Source of the DNA: Mesorhizobium sp. L-2-11
GTDB taxonomy: Bacteria > Pseudomonadota > Alphaproteobacteria > Rhizobiales > Rhizobiaceae
NCBI RefSeq assembly: GCF_016756595.1
Contig: NZ_AP023257.1
Location: 2,620,001-2,684,000, forward strand
Length of the DNA stretch: 64,000 bases
Direction: 5' to 3'
The translations under genes were made by a program, and so were the position numbers. The notes beneath the pieces are model-generated. The model was not told where the DNA came from and did no database searches. It saw only the letters and a program-made list of their open reading frames with translations. Shown piece by piece: positions 1 to 8,955 of the stretch (its first letter is position 1; each line of letters begins with the position of its first letter).

Positions 1-587
1 TCGCCCCCCGACACAAGCCTTCTCCCGATGCGATCAGCGAGAAAGGGCGTTTGGATCCAACCCGTCTGCTCCAGGGCGGCCCGCCGCACGACTATCCCGG
101 CTCCGACCAGCCCCCAAATCCGGCATGCGTCGGTGCCATGGTCCTGGCACGCCAGTGTCCAGCCCACCGTACCAGGAAGTGGCTCGGCACCGCTCTCCCA
201 GTAGGGCCTAACGAGCCCTCCAAAGGCGCCGCACCGCGGATGTGCGTCAGCGAAACGTATCGCGTTCGCCAGCCAGCTTTCATCAAGCAGACAGTCATCG
301 TCGACGAAGGCCAGCCACTCACCAGCCGTTTCCCTAACGCCACGCTGGCGCGCCGGCGTCAGCCCCTGCTGGCGCTCACGCACGACTCTCAGCCGCCCTA
401 TCCGCTCGGCGTTCTTATGGCGCTCGACGACAAGCTGCGTCTCATCGACGCAATTGTTGTCAACAACGAGGACTTCCCAGGATCCTTCGGGGCAGTATTG
501 GCGCGCCAAACGGTCCAGAGTTCGATCGAGAACTGACGAATTGTTGTACGTACAAACAACGATGCTAATTTTGACTTTATCGCCCAT
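1..587 (-). CDS. Family 2 glycosyltransferase, 3' end beyond window
   Basis: An open frame starts at ATG (585-587, minus) and runs off the left edge, so only the first ~195 residues are visible. The N-terminus is a GT-A fold: a hydrophobic strand with VVCTYNN, then VVDNNCVDET, then a DDDC metal-binding motif followed by LLDESWL. This is the layout of inverting family 2 transferases that use nucleotide sugars at the cytoplasmic membrane. The acceptor is unknown. Its place beside deacetylase and methyltransferase genes suggests surface polysaccharide assembly. The opposite-strand ORFs here lack any recognisable domain and are shadows. Confidence 0.85.
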   Translation of the reverse strand, partial: MGDKVKISIVVCTYNNSSVLDRTLDRLARQYCPEGSWEVLVVDNNCVDETQLVVERHKNAERIGRLRVVRERQQGLTPARQRGVRETAGEWLAFVDDDCLLDESWLANAIRFADAHPRCGAFGGLVRPYWESGAEPLPGTVGWTLACQDHGTDACRIWGLVGAGIVVRRAALEQTGWIQTPFLADRIGRRLVSGG

Positions 588-1029
588 GGTTAGGTCCTTT
601 TAGTTGATCCCCTCGTTCAAGTGGCTTGTCGATGGGCTGCTTACGAAGCTTGCCCTAGTCCTTGGGGGCGACATCGGTGTTGAACGGTTTAGCATCGCTT
701 CGCGCGCTCGTCGGCTGCATTCTGGTCAAGCCAGTGCAAACTGGCCAGCGCCTCAATGGCATAGCCGGACATTCTGGACGGTTCCATGGCCTACCAGGGC
801 GCGCATGACGTTCGCAAAAAAGCGGGCGGTCGCTCGCCAGGCGACGACGGTCTTGCCTGCCACGACTGATACCCTCAACATGAGTTCCCAATCACGTCGA
901 GACGAGGTCGGCCTCCGGGAAAAGTGCGATGATCCAGCTGCGCCGCTCGGAGCTCAACGGAGCAGCAGCCGGCAGCGGGAAGCCAAGGTTTGAAAGAACC
1001 GTTTTGCAGGGCCTCGAGAGGATTATGAG
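588..1029 (-). pseudogene. Gene-poor gap with possible glycosyltransferase tail remnant
   Basis: No intact gene is visible. On the minus strand two short frames joined by one shift read like the C-terminal tail of a transferase: TARFFANVMRALVGHG in one frame, then AIEALASLHWLDQN in another, ending at a stop near 697. Nothing upstream of about 890 extends it convincingly. I read it as an eroded gene that once preceded the partial glycosyltransferase. This rests on amino-acid texture only and is uncertain. Confidence 0.3.
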
Positions 1030-1794
1030 ATGAGTGAGAGCGCTCGCGGAGTTGGTCAAGCAAAATACAGGGCGTTTGCCCGTCGCCTCTTGCCGGAAAT
1101 CGTCAAGAAGCCACTGAGGCGGCTGATGGGATATGGCCGACCCGGCGTCGGAGGGGTGCGCTTCGGCGACTTCGGCCGGACGGATCCGATCAGTCGCGAT
1201 TACGGATATGATCGCGGGACACCAATCGATCGCACCTACATCGAGCGATTTCTGGGGGAACATGCATCACAGATCCGCGGCAGGACGCTTGAAGTCGTCA
1301 ATGACGATTACACGGCTCGCTTCGGAGGACAGAGAACGACACAGCGCGATATCGTCGACATGCGTCCCGAAAACATCCGCGCGACGATCGTCGGCGACCT
1401 CACGAACCTGGGTGCAGAATGGAACGACACGTTCGATGCGATCGTATTGACCCAGACTCTGCATCTCATCTTTGATCTGCATGGGGCAGTTTCTGCGCTC
1501 TTCCGACTCCTCAAGAGCGGCGGAACTGTGCTCGTGACAGTGCCAGGGCTGACGCCCATTGATCATCACCAGGAATATGAAACGTGGTATTGGTCGCTGA
1601 CGGAAGCTTCAGCTTGCCGATTGTTTTCGGATGTCTTTGGGGCGGACTCGACGCATATTGCTGTCTACGGAAACGTCTGCTCTGCCGTGTGCTTTCTCGA
1701 AGGTCTGGCGGCGGAAGAGCTGAAGCCGGAGATGCTGGACGCGCGGGATCGTCACTTTCCGGTTACGATCGGGATCTGCGCCACCAAGGACTGA
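1030..1794 (+). CDS. SAM-dependent methyltransferase, polysaccharide-associated
   Basis: A 254-residue class I methyltransferase-like protein. The Rossmann core begins near residue 80 with RTLEVVNDDY, a variant of motif I seen in methyltransferases encoded among glycosyltransferases. It continues with DAIVLTQTLHLI (motif IV region) and LLKSGGTVLVTVPG. It probably transfers a methyl group to a sugar or lipid-linked intermediate in the cytoplasm, but the substrate cannot be read. The stop lies 4 bp before the deacetylase start, so the two form an operon. Start is ATG at 1030. Confidence 0.8.
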   Translation: MSESARGVGQAKYRAFARRLLPEIVKKPLRRLMGYGRPGVGGVRFGDFGRTDPISRDYGYDRGTPIDRTYIERFLGEHASQIRGRTLEVVNDDYTARFGGQRTTQRDIVDMRPENIRATIVGDLTNLGAEWNDTFDAIVLTQTLHLIFDLHGAVSALFRLLKSGGTVLVTVPGLTPIDHHQEYETWYWSLTEASACRLFSDVFGADSTHIAVYGNVCSAVCFLEGLAAEELKPEMLDARDRHFPVTIGICATKD

Positions 1795-1798
1795 CGAA

Positions 1799-2791
1799 AT
1801 GGCCTGGACGCTCGGGACAATGTTGCGCCGCGCCTCGCGTCGCCGGGGCTTCAAGCCGGTGATCCTGATGTATCACCGCATCGTCGCAACGGACCTGGAC
1901 CCGTGGGAGCTCGCGGTCTCGCCGACCAATTTCGAGAAGCAGATGCAAGACCTCGCAAAGACGAGACGTGTGCTGCCGCTGCGCGAGCTTGCATCTCGCC
2001 ACATTGAAGGAAGCCTTCCGCCCGACGCTGCAGCCATTACTTTCGACGACGGCTACGCGTGCAATGCTTTGATCGCGGCGCCGCTGCTGGAAGCCCTCGG
2101 TCTTCCCGCTACGTTCTTTCTGGCAACGTCCATGCTTGGGAAAGCCGAGGAGTTCTGGAACGATGCTCTCGAACGGGTTGTCTTCGATCCCCATGCAGCA
2201 GGACCGGCCTCCATTGTCGTCGCCGGTCGCGAGGTCCTCGTTGATCTGGGTGAGCAGCGCTACGACTACCAATGGGGCCGAGGATGGCGAGCAATGCAGG
2301 ACCCGCCTCGAACCGCGCGCGAGCACGCTTATCTCAAGATCTGGGAGATCCTAAAGCCGGCGTCATTTGATGTGCAGTACCGTGCAATCGAATCGCTCGC
2401 CCGCCAGGTCGGCAGCGACTTGGCACCGCGGACCAGCCACCGGCCCATGACGATCGAAGAAGCCCGGACGCTCTCGCGAAGGTCGCGCTTGGACATTTCA
2501 GGCCACACGGAAACCCACGTTTCCCTCCCGTTATGGGATCGGAGCATCCAGCTGAAGGAAATCCAACAAAGCCGCCGGATATGCGAGGACCTGTCGTGCC
2601 GCCCATGCACCACATTCGCTTATCCCTACGGAGACTACTCCGACCTGACCATCGAGTGCGCAACAGAGTCCGGGCTGGCCTGCGCTGTGTCCGCCCACCC
2701 CAGACCATTGGTGAAGAGCGACCTCCCGCTGGCGCTGCCGCGGATCATGATGAGAAACGAGAGCATTGTGGGACATCTGGGGGCAAATTGA
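1799..2791 (+). CDS. Polysaccharide deacetylase, NodB-type
   Basis: A 330-residue carbohydrate esterase 4 protein. It has LMYHRI near residue 24, TFDDGY at 81-86 (metal Asp and catalytic Asp), the HxxxH metal pair in SGHTETH at 234-240, and FAYPYGDYSD at 273-282. No signal peptide is visible, so it may act on a lipid-linked or nucleotide sugar inside the cell. The family removes N- or O-acetyl groups from amino sugars. It follows the methyltransferase by 4 bp and converges on the next glycosyltransferase with a 44-bp gap. It is not close enough in context to call nodB, as no other nod gene is present. Confidence 0.85.
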   Translation: MAWTLGTMLRRASRRRGFKPVILMYHRIVATDLDPWELAVSPTNFEKQMQDLAKTRRVLPLRELASRHIEGSLPPDAAAITFDDGYACNALIAAPLLEALGLPATFFLATSMLGKAEEFWNDALERVVFDPHAAGPASIVVAGREVLVDLGEQRYDYQWGRGWRAMQDPPRTAREHAYLKIWEILKPASFDVQYRAIESLARQVGSDLAPRTSHRPMTIEEARTLSRRSRLDISGHTETHVSLPLWDRSIQLKEIQQSRRICEDLSCRPCTTFAYPYGDYSDLTIECATESGLACAVSAHPRPLVKSDLPLALPRIMMRNESIVGHLGAN

Positions 2792-2835
2792 CGCACAAGC
2801 CGGATCTTCCGGCCAGTGCGGCCGCAGCTTCTTGC

Positions 2836-4356
2836 TCAACTCGTGATCTGGCCTTCAAGTCGGGACTTGATCACGCCAGTCTCGATGGTGGGAAGGACGA
2901 AATTCTGCGCCAGCAAGGCTTGGCAGATGTGCTTCCTGAGTAAAGGGCCCGCCGAGCGATCTTTTACAAGACTTGCCAACGATAAAAAAAGTTTCTTCTG
3001 ACCGGCGGTATATTTCATCGTTCCAAAAAGTATAGAAAACGGGAACCGTCTCAAGTAAGTTGAGAATACTTCTCGTAAGTATCGCTCGACAAGCATCTCC
3101 CGAACGCGTCCATCAGAGAAACTCCCGTCAACGAGAACTTCCATCGGTCCGACCTCAGCTCGATCGGTGCGAACGACGGCGATGAAAGACGTAATATCAG
3201 GAGCAAGATTAAGATGCGGAATGGCTCCTGGAATTCTGACGATCCGCGAGGCCACACCTCCAACAACGCCGATGGTATCGGACGCATTTGCGGTAGCGGC
3301 GAGACGTTCCGTGTGGTGCAGGACGTCGCTCGTGAAAGACGGCCCGCAGTGAGCAATCGTGCCAACTTCCTCCAGGAACTCTTGAAGGTGAGGTCTCAGT
3401 GCAGGCCAGCATCTTCCCCAATTGGGCCTGAAGTCGCCTAATCCGATGGGAATGGCGTCGAACAAGGCCGCTCCGATATCAGAAGCTGCCAAGGGCTTGG
3501 CAGGAAGAGCTTGCATCCCTCTCAAGATACCCTCAACGGAGTGCTCACGTGCGATTGCAACACCCGCCAACCAACTTACAAATCGATAGGCTGCCGCGGG
3601 GAACTCTGCGAGTGAGATGCCTTCGGCATAGCCGGGGTGAGGTCTGGGAACTCGGGGATCGGGACCGTGTCCGCGGGCGATGACGATGAGACCGTCTCGA
3701 AGCTCTTGCTCATAATTGGTACTGAGCGACGCTTCGTTTTGCCGGTAGAAGGCGACGATCTCATCGACGCCCCTGCAGCGGGCGCCAGACCGGATGACAC
3801 GTTGCCAGAGATCCCAGTCTGCGCAGCCCATCAATGTTTCATCAAAACCGCCAAGCTCGTGAAAGGTCGAGTTTTTCAAAATGCATGCATGGACCATAAA
3901 CGTCGCCGTTGATGCAAGGCGATGGAACAAGTCGCCCCTGGGAAGGTGTACCTGCGATCGATCCTGGCTGCGGCTCCCGCACACGCGAAGGCCTAAGGCG
4001 TGCACAAGGTGCACATCCTGGCCGGCAACGCGCAATAGAGAGCCAAGGGCATTAGGAGCGAGCCAGTCGTCGCTGTCGAGAAAGAGCAACCAATCTGCCT
4101 TTGCTTTTGCCGCTCCCGTGTTTCTGGCCGCAGCAGCACCTTGCTGTGTTTGCAACCAGAGCGAAATTCTGGCGTCTTGGGACGCGAGATTCTCAAGCAC
4201 GGCGGGTGTTTCATCGGTTGACCCATCGTCAACGAGGATGGCTTCCCAGTCGGCGACGGATTGCGCCTTAAGTGAAGCCACCGCTTCGAGGATTAGCATG
4301 GGCTGATTGTGGACAGGGATGACTATGGAAACCTGCGGCATGATGGTCCTGTCCAA
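2836..4356 (-). CDS. Family 2 glycosyltransferase with long C-terminal extension
   Basis: A 506-residue protein. The N-terminal ~230 residues form a GT-A domain: SIVIPVHNQ near 10, LVDDGSTD at 41-48, and DSDD at 94-97 for metal and nucleotide-sugar binding. The last ~270 residues match nothing I recognise and may bind an acceptor or a second protein. A start at MPQVS (residue 6) is equally possible. It lies on the opposite strand to the methyltransferase/deacetylase pair. Several of its segments are lower in GC than the neighbouring metabolic module, as is common for surface-polysaccharide genes. Confidence 0.85.
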   Translation of the reverse strand: MDRTIMPQVSIVIPVHNQPMLILEAVASLKAQSVADWEAILVDDGSTDETPAVLENLASQDARISLWLQTQQGAAAARNTGAAKAKADWLLFLDSDDWLAPNALGSLLRVAGQDVHLVHALGLRVCGSRSQDRSQVHLPRGDLFHRLASTATFMVHACILKNSTFHELGGFDETLMGCADWDLWQRVIRSGARCRGVDEIVAFYRQNEASLSTNYEQELRDGLIVIARGHGPDPRVPRPHPGYAEGISLAEFPAAAYRFVSWLAGVAIAREHSVEGILRGMQALPAKPLAASDIGAALFDAIPIGLGDFRPNWGRCWPALRPHLQEFLEEVGTIAHCGPSFTSDVLHHTERLAATANASDTIGVVGGVASRIVRIPGAIPHLNLAPDITSFIAVVRTDRAEVGPMEVLVDGSFSDGRVREMLVERYLREVFSTYLRRFPFSILFGTMKYTAGQKKLFLSLASLVKDRSAGPLLRKHICQALLAQNFVLPTIETGVIKSRLEGQITS

Positions 4357-4462
4357 GGCATCCGAACGCTCGTGACCTTTTGAGGATATCGCGAACAGGA
4401 TGGTGAGCGCGCCTTCGCGGCGGCAACTAGTCCGTAAAAGGTTAACTTTTTCTGGGAGCGGT

Positions 4463-4786
4463 TCAAGGTGGCAAAAGGCAGCTCAGCGGCCGATGGTGCA
4501 CCGGCTTCCCGTTCGGCGGCGTCGCGGTCATATCGATACGACCGCGCATGAAGGCCCAGTCGCCGAGAAGCTGTAGTTCAACGATCTCGTTCGCGCCGTC
4601 GACATGAACGCCGGTCATCTCCTGCGCGGCCGCCACGAAGATCTCCTTGTCGAAGGGCTCCCGGCCGGGAACCATGAAGATCGCATCGTCCGTCATCAAG
4701 CTGAGAACGGTCGCGGTGTCTCCACGCTTGCTCGCATCCATCCATGTCTCGACCAGCTTTCGGATTGCTCTTTGGTCATCCGTCAT
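4463..4786 (-). CDS. SnoaL/DUF4440-like protein, C-terminally truncated
   Basis: A 107-residue protein of the NTF2/SnoaL-like fold. It begins with a helix (DQRAIRKLVETWMDASKRGD) and has LMTDDAIFMVPGREP and the strand WAFMRGRIDMTATPP. Family members usually run 120-150 residues and end in a strand of the type VLRRxDGxWxLARD. Here the frame stops after GKPVHHRPL with an atypical tail, so the last strands are missing. The gene sits at the border between polysaccharide genes and the SDR/LysR module, which fits truncation at a recombination junction. ATG is preceded by AGGGAG. Confidence 0.65.
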   Translation of the reverse strand: MTDDQRAIRKLVETWMDASKRGDTATVLSLMTDDAIFMVPGREPFDKEIFVAAAQEMTGVHVDGANEIVELQLLGDWAFMRGRIDMTATPPNGKPVHHRPLSCLLPP

Positions 4787-4946
4787 CCGTTATCTCCCTG
4801 GATTCTCGCTGTCATCGATACCGCACGGCGCTCCTCCCTCGACGCAACATTGGTCTTTAATCGCTCCCGTCATCGATTGCAGTGTTTTATCGATGTTGCG
4901 TTGCGTTGGGCATGGTCCGTGAAACGGTGGTCTGCGCCCTCTATCC

Positions 4947-5696
4947 CTACCGCCAACCGCCCGAGGCGGTGATGCGCTCGCCGGTCAGCCACGATGCCTC
5001 GTCGGAGGCGAGGAACACTGCGATGCGGGCGATGTCGTCGGGCCGTCCGAAGCGGCCGAGCGGGGTCATGGCGATGACCTGCTTCTCGAATTCGCTGCCG
5101 ACGATGCCTATCCGCTTCAGGCCTTCGGTGTCGACGCCGCCCGGGGCGATGGCGTTGACGCGGATGTTGCGGGCGCCGAGCTCCCGCGACATGGACAGCG
5201 TGATCGAATCCACCGCGCCCTTGGTGGCGGCGTAGACCAGCGAGTTCGGCTGCGGGTTGAGGCTGGCGACCGAGCTAATGTTGATCACGCTGCCGCCTCT
5301 GGTGCCAAAATGGTTCACCGCTTCCCGGATGGCCAGGATTGTGCCCAGTACATTGGTGTCGAACTCCCGGTGAAACTCGGCCTCGGTCACGGCTTCCAGC
5401 GGTTCGAACGCGAACACGCCGGCATTGTTGACCAATATGTCGACCGCGCCGAACGACAATTTGGCCGCCTCGAACAGGCGGCGCACGTCAGCCGCTTGCG
5501 ACACATCACCGTGGACGGCGACGGCTCGGCCACCTCCGTCCTTGATTTCGGCCACGACGCGGTCGGCGCCTTCCCGCGACGAGGCATAGTTGACGACGAC
5601 GGCGGCACCGGCCGCTGCAAGGCCCTTGGCGATGCCGGCGCCGATACCCTTGGAGGCGCCGGTGACGATGGCGACCTTACCGTTCAGCTTGCTCAT
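4947..5696 (-). CDS. SDR-family oxidoreductase
   Basis: A 249-residue classical short-chain dehydrogenase/reductase. It has the TGASKGIG cofactor motif near residue 13, NNAG near 90, the catalytic Ser in INISSV, and YAATK carrying the catalytic Tyr and Lys. The loop after the first strand (NYASSREGAD) suggests NADP(H). The substrate is unknown. AAAGGAG stands 7 nt before the ATG at 5696; the in-frame TTG three bases upstream is less likely. It diverges from the LysR gene across about 100 bp, the usual arrangement for a LysR target. Confidence 0.9.
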   Translation of the reverse strand: MSKLNGKVAIVTGASKGIGAGIAKGLAAAGAAVVVNYASSREGADRVVAEIKDGGGRAVAVHGDVSQAADVRRLFEAAKLSFGAVDILVNNAGVFAFEPLEAVTEAEFHREFDTNVLGTILAIREAVNHFGTRGGSVINISSVASLNPQPNSLVYAATKGAVDSITLSMSRELGARNIRVNAIAPGGVDTEGLKRIGIVGSEFEKQVIAMTPLGRFGRPDDIARIAVFLASDEASWLTGERITASGGWR

Positions 5697-5793
5697 CAAA
5701 TTTCTCCTTTGTTGATGATGGGCGATATTTAATAGTGATCGGATAGCGTATTAGGATCGCCTCGATAGCTTCTTTCGTGCCTGGAATTCTTGA

Positions 5794-6687
5794 ATGACAA
5801 CCATCCTCGAAAAGACCGCCGGTCTCGTCGCCTTCGTGCGCACTGTCGATGCGGGCTCGTTCCATGCCGCCAGCCGGCTGGTCGGCTCCAGCCCGTCGGC
5901 GGTGTCGAAGAGCGTGGCGCGGCTCGAGCGCCGGCTGGGCGTCAGGCTGATCCAGCGCTCGACGCGCCGGCTTGGCCTGACCAGCGAGGGCCTCGCCTAT
6001 TACGAGCGGATCGCGCCTTTGCTCAGAGCGCTCGATGACGCCCAGGACATCGTCCAGATGGCCGATACAGCGCGCGGCCTGCTGCGCGTCACGGCGCCCG
6101 TGGAACTCGGGCGCGGCCTGATCGCCTCCTGGGCGCAAGCGTTCCTGGCTCAGCACAGCGAGGTGAAACTGGAACTCAACGTTACCGACCGCCACGCCGA
6201 CCTGATCCGCGAAGGCTATGACGTCGCGGTGCGCATGGGGGCGCTGTCGGACACCGGGCTCATCGTGCGCAAGATCGCCAATCTGCCGATCGTGCTGGTG
6301 GCCTCGCCGGCCTATGTCGAACAGCGTGGCCGGCCGGCCACGATCGAGGCGTTGCAGAGCCACGACTTCATCCGCTATCAGATGGCCGGCCGGCCCTATC
6401 CGATCACCTTGGCCGACGGCACGGTAGTCGTGCCGAACGGGCGGCTCGATACCGATGACGGCGGCGCCATCCGGCAAGCGGCGCTTGCCGGAGCCGGCAT
6501 CGCGCATCTGATGCAGTTTGCCGTGCAGGACGATCTCGACGCCGGTCGCCTGGTCCGCATCTTGCCCAAGGTGGCGATGCCGACCATGCCGGTGCACATC
6601 ATCCATGCGTATGGGCGACAGCTACCGGTCCGCGCCCGGCTGTTCGTCGACTTCCTGGCGAGCCAGATGGCGGTGCTGACGCGATAG
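5794..6687 (+). CDS. LysR-family transcriptional regulator
   Basis: A 297-residue LysR-type regulator. The N-terminal winged helix-turn-helix (residues ~8-65) includes AASRLVGSSPSAVSKSVARL and RSTRRLGLTSEG. The remainder is the effector-binding periplasmic-protein-like domain of the CrgA/DsdC-like subgroup. It is divergent from the SDR gene and probably controls it through the shared 100-bp intergenic region. The inducer is unknown. Confidence 0.9.
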   Translation: MTTILEKTAGLVAFVRTVDAGSFHAASRLVGSSPSAVSKSVARLERRLGVRLIQRSTRRLGLTSEGLAYYERIAPLLRALDDAQDIVQMADTARGLLRVTAPVELGRGLIASWAQAFLAQHSEVKLELNVTDRHADLIREGYDVAVRMGALSDTGLIVRKIANLPIVLVASPAYVEQRGRPATIEALQSHDFIRYQMAGRPYPITLADGTVVVPNGRLDTDDGGAIRQAALAGAGIAHLMQFAVQDDLDAGRLVRILPKVAMPTMPVHIIHAYGRQLPVRARLFVDFLASQMAVLTR

Positions 6688-6751
6688 GGCGGGCGGATGG
6701 CACACGATCCGATGCCGTCGCAAGCAAGGTCTTGCCCGGGTTACCCGGTCA

Positions 6752-7174
6752 TCAGAACGCAATCTTCACCGAAGCGGCGCTGCGCTTGGCTGGCCCGTGA
6801 AAGACGGCCTCGATGTTGTTGCCGTCGGGATCGAGCAGGAAGGCGGCGTAGTAACCGGGATGGTAGTGCTGCCGCTCGCCCGGTGCACCATTGTCGGTGC
6901 CGCCGGCCTCGAGCCCGGCCTTATAGAAGGCGTCGACCATCGCGCGATCCCTTGCCTGGAAGGCAAGGTGGTGGCGGCCCGTCAGTTGTCCGCTGGCTGC
7001 CGGGCTGTCGATGCTGGAGACGAACAGCTCGTCGGCCCAGAAATGATCCTCGGCGCTGCCGCCGATGGGAACCTCGAGCACTTTGAAAATCGCCTCATAG
7101 AAGCGCCGGCTGGCCTTGAGATCGCTGACCACCAGCTGGACGTGGTCGATGAGACGGCCGCGATGAAGTTCCAT
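6752..7174 (-). CDS. VOC-family glyoxalase/dioxygenase-like protein
   Basis: A 140-residue vicinal-oxygen-chelate protein. It starts with LIDHVQLVVSDLKAS and ends with YYAAFLLDPDGNNIEAVFHG; the His near the start and the Glu near the end are the usual metal ligands. The frame stays open upstream to 7408, but ATG at 7174 is preceded by AGGAG and begins the conserved domain, so the shorter start is chosen. It probably acts in detoxification or on an aromatic or keto substrate, not determinable here. It is divergent from the MFS gene. Confidence 0.88.
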   Translation of the reverse strand: MELHRGRLIDHVQLVVSDLKASRRFYEAIFKVLEVPIGGSAEDHFWADELFVSSIDSPAASGQLTGRHHLAFQARDRAMVDAFYKAGLEAGGTDNGAPGERQHYHPGYYAAFLLDPDGNNIEAVFHGPAKRSAASVKIAF

Positions 7175-7406
7175 GCCTGATAGCTCCTGATCGCCAGGTT
7201 GGAAATCTAGCCCAGGACGGCGCACGGTCAATGCAATGGACCAATCGAGTGGGCAAGGGAGCAATGGGGTGGCGCGATTTCGCGACTGGATAAAAAACGC
7301 AACCGGATTGTAGGATTGGAAATGTCGGCATCGTCCTTCGGACGCAAGCGGTGTGACGAAGCTCGAAAGAAGTCGCGCCGTGCCCAAACGATCTCGGAGA
7401 AAAAGC

Positions 7407-8609
7407 ATGAGCCTTTCCTATCGTTGGGTCATCGTCGCGGCTGGCGCCCTGATGACCTGTGTCGCCCTCGGGGCGATGTTCTCGCTGGCGATCTTCCTCG
7501 AACCGATGGCGCTCGACACGGATTGGTCGCGCGCCGGCATATCGAGCGCGATGACGCTGAACTTCCTGGTGATGGGCCTCGGCGGTTTCGCCTGGGGCGC
7601 CATTTACGATCGCTACGGCGCTCGCATCGTTGTGATGACAGGCGCGGTGCTGCTCGGGCTGGCGCTGGTGCTGGCCAGCCGCACCGGCTCGCTGCTTGTC
7701 TTCCAGATCACCTATGGTGTGCTCGTCGGCCTCGCGGCAAGCGCCTTCTTCGCCCCGATGATCGCGCTGACCACGGCGTGGTTCGACAAGAACCGCAGCC
7801 TTGCGGTTTCGCTGGTTTCGGCCGGCATGGGCGTGGCACCAATGACGATCTCGCCCTTCGCGCGCTGGCTGATCTCGGCCTATGACTGGCGCACCGCCAT
7901 GCTGGTCATCGGCATCGCGGCGTGGGCGCTGCTGGTGCCGGCCGCATTGCTGGTGCGCCAGCCGCCCAAGCCTGCCGCTGACGACGCCGCCTCCGATCTT
8001 GCCGCCGACGTTACCGGCATGTCGGTTCTACAGGCGCTGCGCTCGCCGCAATTCATTGTTCTGGCACTGACCTTCTTTGCCTGCTGCGCGGCGCATTCCG
8101 GGCCAATCTTCCACATGGTGAGCTATGCGATGCTGTGCGGCATAGCGCCGATGGCGGCGGTCAGCATTTACAGCATCGAGGGCCTGGCGGGGCTGGGCGG
8201 CAGGCTTTTATACGGCGTGCTTTCCGACCGGCTGGGGGTCAAGCCGGTGCTGATTACCGGTCTGGCGATACAGTCGGTGGTCATCGCAGCCTATCTTGCG
8301 GTCAGCGAGCTTGGTCAATTCTACACACTCGCCGTCATCTTCGGCGCCACCTACGGCGGCGTGATGCCGCTCTATGCGGTGCTGGCGCGCGAATATTTCG
8401 GCCAGCGCATCCTCGGCACCGTGTTTGGTGCTGTAACCATGCTGTCCAGCATCGGCATGGCCTTCGGCCCGCTCGCCGGCGGCATGGTGTTCGATGCCTA
8501 TGCCAGCTATTCCTGGCTGTTCATAGGCTCGGCCCTGGTCGGGCTCGGCGCGGTGGCGGTGGCGATCGCCTTCCCGCGGCTGCCGCGTAGGGAGTTGCAA
8601 CCGGCGTAG
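7407..8609 (+). CDS. MFS transporter
   Basis: A 400-residue major facilitator with about 12 membrane segments. The loop between segments 2 and 3 carries GAIYDRYGAR (the family GxxxDRxGxR signature), repeated in the second half as GVLSDRLGVK. This subgroup resembles oxalate/formate-antiporter-like and monocarboxylate carriers. ATG at 7407 is chosen over an in-frame start at 7353, because GGAG precedes it and it opens the first membrane segment. It closes the LysR/SDR/VOC/MFS module that interrupts the polysaccharide genes. Confidence 0.88.
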   Translation: MSLSYRWVIVAAGALMTCVALGAMFSLAIFLEPMALDTDWSRAGISSAMTLNFLVMGLGGFAWGAIYDRYGARIVVMTGAVLLGLALVLASRTGSLLVFQITYGVLVGLAASAFFAPMIALTTAWFDKNRSLAVSLVSAGMGVAPMTISPFARWLISAYDWRTAMLVIGIAAWALLVPAALLVRQPPKPAADDAASDLAADVTGMSVLQALRSPQFIVLALTFFACCAAHSGPIFHMVSYAMLCGIAPMAAVSIYSIEGLAGLGGRLLYGVLSDRLGVKPVLITGLAIQSVVIAAYLAVSELGQFYTLAVIFGATYGGVMPLYAVLAREYFGQRILGTVFGAVTMLSSIGMAFGPLAGGMVFDAYASYSWLFIGSALVGLGAVAVAIAFPRLPRRELQPA

Positions 8610-8955
8610 CACCGCGGAGAGAGGAGGCAGGGGTCGAAAGTGGACATCGGCTATGGCAGCTTTTGACCCCCAGTCGCGAGGTGTTCATAGGCAGCGATAG
8701 GAGCCGGGCCAAGACTGTGTAGGACGCATCTCCCTTTGTTACGATCATGATGCAACGCAGCGCATTCACGTGGTTCGGACGAAATCCGTCAAAGAATGGC
8801 AAAACGGGCTTTTCCATGGATCGTGCGCCGCGCACTCACGCGGCTATTTCAGGTCCGTTAACATTTTGTGTTTTCGGCGCAGCATTTTTTTCCTATCCTC
8901 GCCCCAGGGCTTTGCGCATTCGATTGCGTGAAGAACTGGCGTGAGGATCCCAAAA
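8610..8955. other. Intergenic region upstream of the UDP-sugar operon
   Basis: No gene is supported in this 346-bp stretch. An imperfect inverted repeat at 8630-8670 (GGGGTC-AAAG against CTTT-GACCCC) follows the MFS stop, but it has no T-run. The last 110 bp are AT-richer, with a T-tract near 8885, and presumably hold the promoter of the UDP-sugar genes. A 65-codon frame at 8747-8944 has no domain and no ribosome-binding site. Confidence 0.5.

Noticed and set aside
1799..2791. nodB symbiosis gene
   Set aside because: The NodB fold alone is common in polysaccharide loci; no nodA, nodC or nod box is nearby.
5677..6606. 309-codon minus-strand ORF opposite the LysR gene
   Set aside because: Rich in His, Arg and Asp with no domain; it is the GC-driven shadow of the LysR frame.
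8630..8670. Inverted repeat after the MFS gene as a terminator
   Set aside because: Mismatched stem and no T-run; mentioned only in the gap entry.
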